Origin: Clarkia xantiana subsp. parviflora
Taxonomy: Eukaryota > Streptophyta > Magnoliopsida > Myrtales > Onagraceae
DNA: 64,000 bases
Assembly (NCBI GenBank): GCA_036873135.1
Contig: JAPTYO010000022.1
Coordinates: 5,638,979-5,702,978 of the forward strand
Direction: 5' to 3'
Shown here: piece after piece, positions 56,472 to 64,000 of the stretch
Numbering within the stretch: the stretch's first letter is position 1
Layout: every line of letters begins with the position of its first letter
Position numbers and translations under genes: made by a program
Notes under the pieces: generated by a model
What the model was told of the DNA's origin: nothing
The model's input: the letters and a program-made list of their open reading frames with translations, nothing else
The model's database searches: none

Positions 56472-57088
56472 TGTAAACACCTAATTTTGGTACGCGCGAC
56501 ACGTTCAAAAATGTTATGCGTAACGCGTTTAAAAAAGGAAATATTTAAATATAGAAGGTCACAGGGTTGCTAAAGATAGGTTTAGCTTAAATTAGGATAG
56601 TATATATGCATTAAATATCATGTAATATTAAGAAAATATATATTATATATTTATGACAATTTAAATATATATATGTAATTTTCGGAATAATTAATGTGTA
56701 TATTTAGGTAAATGTGTTTTCTTAATATTGAGATCTAATTTAGTTATAAAAGGGCACCTACTATCAATGTAAAAGGCACACCACAACAATAATACTACAT
56801 CAGATTTTGGAACCCGTGCAGATTTGTCTTCTAGTGAAAAAGTTTTTTTTTTTATTAGTTAATTTTCTGTTTTTATTTATTTATTATTTTGTATATTGGT
56901 GTTTGTTTAGTCATATACCAATAGTTCTAGTTTAATTACATGTTGTAACACTATCTATTTTATTATTTTTATTTTTATACCTGTTATATCAGTAGACTTA
57001 AATTGACATAAATAGTTTGAATTTGATTAGTTTAGATTAATTAGGCGATAAAAGTTAATTATGTATATTCATCATGTTAGTTTGTATT
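56472..57088 (+). repeat. Y 3' LTR, first part
   Basis: 617 bp matching the start of the 5' LTR. It ends with GTATT (57084-57088), the Z target duplicate. It resumes at 60562 for 331 bp; together about 948 bp. Confidence 0.9.
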
Positions 57089-58039
57089 TGATGGATATAC
57101 GCCCAATTTGAACCCGTTGACTTCCGCATCGTTTTATTTTTATCACCCGTTAATGATTATAAATCGAAACTTCGACCCGAATACCCCGCCGAAACACCAA
57201 CGGTCCGGACGAGGCGAAAATACTCGTTCGGGCCGCGCGACGAGCTCACCTAGGTGAGGTCGGGTGGCCATACCCGACCTCCCCTAGGGGAGATCGGGTC
57301 AGCCAACCCGATCTCCCCTAGGGGAGATAGGGTCAGCCAACCCATCTCCCCTAGGGAGGGGTATGGTAGCCACACCCAACCCCTACCCTTGGGGGTCGGA
57401 TTTTCTCTCCGCCCCCAAGGGCCCTGCACCGTTTCCCGACTCCCGCACTTAGATTATTTCCGCCAACCTCTCCATGCTTTAAGGTTTTAATTATGTGATC
57501 AAGGACTAATTAATTGTGTTTAAAGGTTAACAATGTCATTAAGTCACCTTAATGACACCGTTGCCTATAAATAAAACCCTTCCACCACTCATTTGATGAT
57601 CTTGATTACTTGGGAAATTTAGCTCTGGCTTCTCTCTAGCTTTATCGCTCTAAAAGTGACGTTCTGACTTAAGCATCGGAGAGGGTTCATCAAGCACCAC
57701 CCCCCCCCCCCTCCGTGCTTGATATTTCCCTTCATGCAGGGTGGCAAGGAGAAGAGAGCCAAGGAAGCAGAAGAGCATAGAGCAGAAGGACCAGCCCCAG
57801 GGGGTCAGAAGTACAAGCCTCAGGGGGTCAGAAGGAGAGAAGGAAAGGAGGTCAGAAGGAGAGAAGGAAAGGAGGTCAGAAGGAGAGAAGGAAAGGACAT
57901 ATATCAGAACGACTACCCCCAGGGAGCAGAAGGGCATGGATCAGAACGACTAGCCCTAGGAGCACTGAACCCGACATTTCATTAGTGGGAGATAAATTCT
58001 AGATTGACGACCCGTTGACCTAGACTTTATAACCTAACA
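57089..58039 (+). repeat. Z 5' LTR
   Basis: 951 bp, TGATGGATATACGCC to CCTAACA. A series of palindromes around CCTAGG (57245-57360) lies upstream of the TATA box TATAAATA (57566-57573). After the box a GGTCAGAAGGAGAGAAGGAA unit is repeated three times (57826-57898). Confidence 0.92.
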
Positions 58040-58041
58040 CT

Positions 58042-58065
58042 TGGCGCCATCTGTGGGATTCGAAC
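58042..58065 (+). other. Z primer-binding site
   Basis: TGGCGCCATCTGTGG then GATTCGAAC, two bases after the LTR end. Confidence 0.8.
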
Positions 58066-58081
58066 AGAAAGCCTGGCAATC

Positions 58082-58528
58082 ATGAGAGCGATGACGAACA
58101 ACTTAGCGTCAAGAGATAATCGCCCACCTGGGGGCAATAGGCAAGAGAGACAGCCTATACCTCCAGCAAGGCAGCCTATCCCAGAAAAACAGCCTGCACA
58201 CCCAGAGCCTCAGGTAGCCCCACAGGCACCCCAGCCTAACAATCATGGAGGAGGACCTTCACGCCCAGCTGGGGCTGAGTCTTCCACAGCTACAACTCCA
58301 TTGGCTAGGAGGCCACAGAGACAGGGGGGAAACAAGGAGTGCCATCCCTATACACGGCACCTCCACAGGGGTACTACTATGAGGCACAACCTCAAGGGTA
58401 TCCATATGGAATGCCGACTCAAAGGAACGACAATCGCGCCCACACAACCAACACAAGATCCGCAAGGAGCACAGACAGTGACTCCGAGGTTGATGAGCGC
58501 ATTGGATGAGCTGCTAGCCTATAGATAG
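58082..58528 (+). CDS. Z gag-like N-terminal frame
   Basis: 148 codons from ATG 58082, 17 bases after the PBS, where gag starts in R2 and X1. Proline- and glutamine-rich (RQPIPPARQPIPEKQPAHPE), ending PRLMSALDELLAYR, which resembles the ALEELLALR stretch in the X1 gag leader (about 33420-33450). No capsid core or knuckle follows. After the stop the region to 59604 has no supportable gene. It may keep packaging signals while using gag from another element. Confidence 0.5.
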   Translation: MRAMTNNLASRDNRPPGGNRQERQPIPPARQPIPEKQPAHPEPQVAPQAPQPNNHGGGPSRPAGAESSTATTPLARRPQRQGGNKECHPYTRHLHRGTTMRHNLKGIHMECRLKGTTIAPTQPTQDPQGAQTVTPRLMSALDELLAYR

Positions 58529-59604
58529 ACTCTGAGGAACAGGCAGGGAAGGCAACACCAGCATGAAGATGAAGAAGTTCATGAAGAAGAACAAGTCCCA
58601 GAAGAAGAACACTACTCGCACCCTCCAACAGGGCAGCGAGAAGAACAAAGAAGAGCAAGGGCCACCCCCAGATGGAAGGAAACAATTTGTGCCTCCAAGG
58701 CAATAACAAACACGGCAAAGAGCTGGGACATACAGCCCACTAAGGGAAGACATGCAAGTCAAACCACCAAGGATATAAGAGTTCCAACATCCACCTCAGC
58801 AAGGTACACATACAGTCCGTATCACCACAGACATGGCTAAGAGACATTCCAAGGAAAGCTCAAAGGGAAGGACATCGCCCCGACAACACAACAAGGCAAC
58901 CACCTACTCATGATACAGCACGACAGGTCCCAACCTCTTGTGTATGACAACCCTTGATACACATCCCCCTAGGACAGGGGAGAAGTCGAAAAGACAAGGA
59001 TTTCAATAGGGGACTCATAGAGTAACACACCATGTTAGTACATAGCTACTACAATGGGAAGTCTCATGGAGAGACGTAGTGGAGTGAGATCACACATAGC
59101 ATACATGAAGGATACACCTCCACCTAGTCCGCCTTGCAAGGATGCGACCTGATATTCCTCAAGTGGAAGGAATACACACAGACTAATGGAAGAAGACAAT
59201 TACATTACCAAGGAAGCAGGGGGTATCAACACCCCCACACCCATATCCTTCCCATATCCTCTTATTTAATTTAACTGCATAACAAGTTAACTCCCTAAAA
59301 GGGGTAGATTTTGATACTTGATATCAACATGTTTTCCAATAAAGACCATACCGGATGCCTTCGGGCTCCGTGGTATATATATACACAGGTGGACTACTAG
59401 AAGAGTCCATAAAACGCCGCCGCCAACCAAGAGATGCACAAGGAACATATTTCTCAATCTCAAAGGGCACCTATAAGGTCAAGATTCTGGGAAAGATCAC
59501 AAGATGGAAGGCTCACTTACAAAAATAAGTTGAGCACTCTCAACATCCTATAAAGGAACTACCATGAAGGTCACAAAGGATTACCCCTACCATAACCTTC
59601 CGCA
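58529..59604. other. Z non-coding internal part
   Basis: A-rich, with an EEQVPEEEHYSH-like fragment near 58590 that may be decayed gag. No clear PPT stands before the 3' LTR: the last bases are CATAACCTTCCGCA. Confidence 0.5.
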
Positions 59605-60556
59605 TGAGATGGATATACGCCCAATTTAAACCCGCTGACTTCCGCATCGTTTTATTTTTATCACCCGTTAATGATTATAAATCGAAACTTCGACCCGAAC
59701 ACCCCGCCGAAACACCAACGGTCCGGACGAGGCGAAAATACTCGTCCGGGCCGCGCGACGAGCTCACCTAGGTGAGGTCGGGTGGCCATACCCGACCTCC
59801 CCTAGGGGAGATCGGGTCAGCCAACCCGATCTCCCCTAGGGGAGATAGGGTTGGCCAACCCATCTCCCCTAGGGAGGGGTTGCGTAGCCACACCCAACCC
59901 CTACCCTTGGGGGTCGGATTTCTCTCCGCCCCCAAGGGCCCTGGCACCGTTTCCCGACTCCCGCACTTAGATTATTTCCGCCAACCTCTCCATGCTTTAA
60001 GGTTTTAATTATGTGATCAAGGAATAATTAATTGTGTTTAAAGGTTAACAATGTCATTAAGTCACCTTAATGACACCGTTGCCTATAAATACAACCCTTC
60101 CACCACTCATTTGATGATCTTGATTACTTGGGCAATTTAGCTCTGGCTTCTCTCTAGCTTTATCTCTCTAAAAGTGACGTTCTGACTTAAGCATCGGAGA
60201 GGGTTCATCAAGCACCACCCCCTCCCCCTCCGTGCTTGATATTTCCCCTCTTGCAGGGTGGCAAGGAGAAGAGAGCCAAGGAAGCAGAAGAGCATAGAGC
60301 AGAAGGACAAGCCCCAGGGGGTCAGAAGTACAAGCCTCATGGGGTCAGAAGGAGAGAAGGAAAGGAGGTCAGAAGGAGAGAAGGAAAGGAGGTCAGAAGG
60401 AGAGAAGAGAAGGACATATATCAGAACGACTACCCCCAGGGAGCAGAAGGGCATGGACCAGAACGACTAGCCCTAGGAGCACTGAACCCGACATTTCATT
60501 AGTGGGAGATAAATTCTAGATTGACGACCCGTTGACCTAGACTTTATAACCTAACA
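59605..60556 (+). repeat. Z 3' LTR
   Basis: 952 bp, starts TGAGATGG where the 5' LTR has TGATGG. TATA box at 60084-60091. The same palindromes and GAAGGAGAGAAG repeats are present. Confidence 0.92.
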
Positions 60557-60561
60557 GTATT

Positions 60562-60892
60562 GATTTAATTGTGTATGATAATTGTTACTATTATTTGATT
60601 TTATTATTGTGCATGCTCAAAATTGATTTATATTTAATTAATAATGAAATTGGCAAATTAAGTGAATTGAGTACCGAAAGGGCGTAGTTAAAAATTATAT
60701 TTTTAATTCGTAATAGAACCCCCGAACTCGAATTTTTGATCGTAGATCAATTTTAGACCTGGGTATTTAATTCATTATCTATCTAAGTGATTTAGGATTC
60801 TAGTTAGCCTAATAATTAAATAGTGGCGACTCTTTCCAAAATTGCACGTTTTCAAAACGTATATCGCCGTAGGTCAGATTTTAGGTCCGACA
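60562..60892 (+). repeat. Y 3' LTR, second part
   Basis: 331 bp continuing the Y LTR after the Z target duplicate, ending GTCCGACA. Confidence 0.9.
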
Positions 60893-60897
60893 CACCT

Positions 60898-61950
60898 TGT
60901 ATGCATGGTAAGATAACTAGGTACATGGTGATTTCAAGACTAAATCAATGCCAAACAAAGTCACAAAAGGTCCAGCCATGTACGAAATTGGATTCACCGA
61001 CACGAAGCAAGTTCGAATTGCCACTCGCCCTCACCCGAAAACTCACGCGCCGCCGTCGTAACCTCACGCGCCGCCACGGCAACCTCCCTTCTTCCCCACG
61101 CGCCGCCTTGATCTCCTCCTTGCCCGGGTTCGATCTCGATTGATGTCAAATATGATGTGACTACTCCAAATTCACACCTCCATGAATTCCCTCTTCATCA
61201 AGAATGGAGAGCTTCTTGAGGATTTATCTAGAAATGATGTAAGATAATGGATATTCTCTCTCCTAATTCTCATTAATAATGCCTACACCATGTGCTAGGG
61301 ACTAAACTAATATCTATTCTCACACAAGTCTTTAGTATCATATATGAGCATACTTACACCTCTCCTATGCTTGTTTTACATACATGCTCCCTAGTGTTGC
61401 ATAAAGCGCTTCGTAGATCATTACGCATGTTATTATTCTTATATGTGCATGATGCTAACTCATGGTTGTTATGAGATTATTTTTAGAATCTAAGTTTGAA
61501 TTGAATGTTTGCATCATTTTCTATGTTTACATCATGCATCATGTTGACAAGCATGCTCTCCAATTTCATATTATTCTAAGTGTTTTGCTTATTGCATGAT
61601 TACGTCATCCGTTTACTATGTTGTCATCTACATGTTGACAACGCGTTACATGCTTACATCACGTACCATGATATTAATATTATCACGTTGTATAAATCTT
61701 TATTTCACTCGTTACATGATATTGCGAATATAATTGCATGTTGTTATACATATATTGTCCGCTACGCTAACCCTATAAACAGATTACGTATGTACGGCGG
61801 AAAATTGAAGTTGGTCAAATTTATGATCCCAACACTCGAATTGACAAACAGGACACCCTTGAGGTCAGTACCGAATCTAAATTGGACGAATATCTTATCT
61901 TAAAAAGAGTCAAGTATGGGTTTTGAACAGCTACTTGACTCGGGGGCAAG
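60898..61950 (+). other. X2 3' untranslated part and PPT
   Basis: Continues X2 after the Y insertion. The first half matches X1 40390-40892; the second half (from 61414) matches X1 62656-63235. It ends with PPT-like CTCGGGGGCAAG before the LTR. No gene is supported. Confidence 0.75.
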
Positions 61951-62650
61951 TGTTAGATATCTGTTCAATTCGGGTTCGTATTTACATTTCGGGCCTCGCA
62001 AAATACTCCAAAACCCGTAAAAGAACTCTTCCGCGGAAACCCAAGTCTAAAACGGTCCGGAATACGCGCAGTACCCGGACCGGAGGACTTCCGGATTTCC
62101 CTAAGGCGATCTGGAGGCCCGGATTTCCCTAAGGCAATCGGGACCCAGCCCGGATTGCTAAACAATCCGGGTAGGTCCGGATTACCGATGTTCTCCGCGC
62201 GCTCATCCCGATTATTTTGCCAAGTGTGAGAAATCGGTGCATGCATAGTCCACCTTGATGACGATATACGTTTTCCTTCATACTGACATCAAGCCGTAGA
62301 AAACTGGGCATGATCCTTAGGTTCCCTATAAATAGGAGCCTACGTCTCCCATTTTAAACAACTCCCTCATTTTGGACTCTTGATGCTCTGACTTCTCTGT
62401 AAAAAGCTTTCTCTCTCTAGAAATTCTTACTTGAGCGTCGGAGAGGGCCCAACCAGCATTCCCCCCCTCTCCTACGCTGGTTACTGCCCCTCGTGCAGGA
62501 TCCAAAGTTCGAGAGTTCGAGGTTGAGAACTTGAAAATTAGTACGAGGATCGTGTTTCAAGGATCGCGGCGTACCCGTCCTTGTACACACATCCCGTGCC
62601 CGCTCGTGAAAAAGAAGCCCGAAGCTACTTAAGTGGAAGCAAACTTAACA
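61951..62650 (+). repeat. X2 3' LTR
   Basis: 700 bp, pairs with 40893-41591. TATA box at 62327-62334. Followed by TAGAT. Confidence 0.9.
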
Positions 62651-63235
62651 TAGATCATTACGCATGTTATTATTTTTATATGTACATGATGCTAACTCAT
62701 AGTTGTTATGTGATTATTTTTATAATCTAAGTATGAATTGAATGTTCGCATCATTTTCCATGCTTAGATCATACTACATGCTTGCATCATTTTCTATGTT
62801 TACATCATGCTTTATGATTACGTACATGCTCTCCAGTTTCATATTATTCTAAGTGTTTTGCTTATTGCATGATTACGTCATCCGTTTACTATGTCGTCAT
62901 CTACATGTTGACAACGCGTTATATGCTTATATCACGTACCATGGTATTATCATGTCATATAATCATTTATTATTACAAGTATTTCTCTCATTACATGGTA
63001 TTGCGAATATATCGTTAATTGCATGTTGTTATTCGCATATTGTCCGCTACGCTAACCCTATAAACAGATTACGTACATAAGACGGAAAATTGAAGTTGGT
63101 CAAATTTGTGATCCCAATACTCGAATTGACAAACAGGCCACCCCTGAGGTCAGTACCGAACCTAAATTGGACGAATATCTTATCTTAAAAAGAGTCAAGA
63201 ATGGGTTTTGAACCGCTACTTGACTCGGGGGCAAG
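62651..63235 (+). other. X1 3' untranslated part, resumed, with PPT
   Basis: Starts with the second TAGAT and repeats 61414-61950. It ends with CTCGGGGGCAAG, the X1 PPT. Confidence 0.8.
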
Positions 63236-63886
63236 TGTTAGATATCTGTCCAATTCGGGTTCGTGTTTACATTTCAGGCCTCGCAAAATACTCCAAAACC
63301 CGTAAAAGAACTCTTCCGCGGACACCCAAGTCCAAAACGGTTCGGAATACACGCAGTGCCCGGACCGGAGGACTTCCGGATTGCTAAACAATTCGGGTGG
63401 GTCCGGATTACCGATGTTCTCCGCGCGCTCATCCCGATTATTTTGCCAAGTGCGAGAAGTCGGTGCACTCATAGTCCACCTTGATGACGGTATAAGTTTT
63501 CCTTCATACCGACATCAACCCGTTCAAAACTGGGCATGATCCTTAGGTTCCCTATAAATAGGGGCCTAGGTCTCCCATTTTGGACAACCCCTTCATTTTG
63601 GACATTTGGTGCTCTGACTTCTTTCTAAAAGGCTTTCTCTCTCTAGAGATTTTGACTTGAGCGTCTGAGAGGGCCCAACCAGCATTCCCCCCCTCTCCCA
63701 CGCTGGTTACTGCCCCTTGTGCAGGACCCGGAGTTTGAGAGATCAAGGTCGGGAAGTTGAAGGTTAGCTCGAGGATCGTGTTTCAAGGATCGCGACATAC
63801 AGACAGATACCCGTTCCCGTGCACACATCCAGAGCCCGTTCGTGGAAAAGAAGCCCAAAGCTACCCGAATGGAAGCATACTTAACA
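63236..63886 (+). repeat. X1 3' LTR
   Basis: 651 bp, pairs with 32467-33084. TATA box at 63553-63560. Followed by GTGGT. Confidence 0.9.
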
Positions 63887-64000
63887 GTGGTAAAGTGGAA
63901 TTTTTTTTCCACTTTACTCCTCCTATATATATGCGGTTTTATTAGGGTTAATCACAATTTCCTTCAAGTGGTGTTTTGAGAAAAAACCCTTCCCTCAGAG
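63887..64000 (+). repeat. Copia copy 3 3' LTR, continued
   Basis: After GTGGT, the words CCACTTTACTCCTCCTATA, GTTTTATTA and AAAACCCTTCCCT match the reverse complement of about 19115-19215 in order. This shows X1 split a copia LTR; the LTR runs off the window. Confidence 0.8.

Larger units (their letters stand above)
57089..60556 (+). mobile_element. Z: short non-autonomous gypsy-type LTR element
   Basis: 3468 bp: LTRs 57089-58039 and 59605-60556, flanked by GTATT on both sides (57084-57088 and 60557-60561). The PBS is of GGCGCC type. The internal part is only about 1.57 kb and has a gag-like start but no enzyme domains. The LTRs are close to identical, so this is the youngest layer or near it. 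Confidence 0.92.
50398..60892 (+). mobile_element. Y: Ogre-like non-autonomous LTR element, containing Z
   Basis: LTRs 50398-51353 and 56472-60892 (the latter split by Z), TG...CA ends, flanks CACAT (50393-50397) and CACCT (60893-60897). The X1 copy of the target reads CACCT, so the left duplicate has one mutation. The PBS TGGCGACTCTGCTGGGGAC is of the type I associate with Ogre/Tat elements. The 5.1-kb internal region has no recognisable gag or pol but four repeat zones. Own length about 7.0 kb. Confidence 0.88.
40893..62650 (+). mobile_element. X2: Ty3/gypsy Tat-type element (pol, no gag), containing Y
   Basis: LTRs 40893-41591 (699 bp) and 61951-62650 (700 bp), flanked by TAGAT on both sides (40888-40892 and 62651-62655). 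It belongs to the same family as X1 and inserted in its 3' region. Without Y it is about 11.3 kb. Gag is deleted after about 50 codons; RT, two RNases H and integrase remain with few stops; the antisense gene lacks its domain core. Confidence 0.9.
32467..63886 (+). mobile_element. X1: Ty3/gypsy Tat-type element (gag and protease only), containing X2
   Basis: LTRs 32467-33084 and 63236-63886 pair by shared differences from the X2 LTRs (for example CAGACAGATACCCGTTCCCG). The flanks are GTGGT on both sides (32462-32466 and 63887-63891). Without X2 the element is about 9.7 kb. It has PBS, broken gag, an open zinc-knuckle/protease frame, an antisense gene, a short tandem array and a PPT. No RT, RNase H or integrase is present, so it depends on pol from elsewhere. 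Confidence 0.88.

Noticed and set aside
40893..62650. X1 and X2 as one array made by unequal recombination through shared LTRs
   Set aside because: The LTRs pair as outer/outer and inner/inner, and the inner pair has its own TAGAT duplicate, so insertion of X2 into X1 is the better explanation.

Overview
The window is nuclear DNA from a flowering plant, and almost all of it is LTR retrotransposons inserted into one another. No host gene, tRNA or rRNA gene was recognised. The evidence is paired LTRs with TG...CA ends and 5-bp target-site duplications (TSDs), primer-binding sites (PBS), polypurine tracts (PPT), and Ty3/gypsy (Tat-type, with a second RNase H) and Ty1/copia protein motifs. Element names R1, R2, X1, X2, Y and Z are mine. 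Family names come from motif recognition, not from a search.

Layout. 1-3805: 3' part of a Tat/Retand-like gypsy element (R1) whose minus strand carries a multi-exon antisense gene; its 3' LTR is 3041-3805. 3806-4668 and 13417-14403: older, tandemly duplicated DNA of unknown nature. 4669-13416: complete gypsy element R2 (8.7 kb, TSD GCGCC) with broken gag-pol, a tandem array behind pol and a short spliced antisense gene. 14404-32466: three decayed Ty1/copia copies, two on the minus strand (14404-18856 and 19402-24267, with one LTR between them) and one on the plus strand (27961-32466). They lie around a 3-kb imperfect palindrome (24270-27340).

32467-63886 is a nest. Gypsy element X1 (LTRs 32467-33084 and 63236-63886, TSD GTGGT) sits inside the 3' LTR of the plus-strand copia copy. 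X2, of the same family (LTRs 40893-41591 and 61951-62650, TSD TAGAT), sits in the 3' untranslated part of X1. Y, an Ogre-like element without recognisable genes (50398-60892, TSD CACAT/CACCT), sits in the 3' part of X2. Z, a short non-autonomous element (57089-60556, TSD GTATT), sits in the 3' LTR of Y. The copia LTR resumes at 63887. With the copia host this is five levels.

How the parts work together. X1 keeps gag and protease but has no reverse transcriptase or integrase. X2 has lost gag but keeps reverse transcriptase, both RNases H and integrase, with a few stops. The two halves of one family are therefore split between nested copies. The most interesting feature is an antisense gene in the 3' part of R1, R2, X1 and X2. 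It has GT-AG introns at matching positions and phase, and in R1 and R2 its own minus-strand TATA box. This suggests that the gypsy elements carry a true intron-containing gene opposite to gag-pol, not a chance open frame. It is decayed to different degrees in the four copies.
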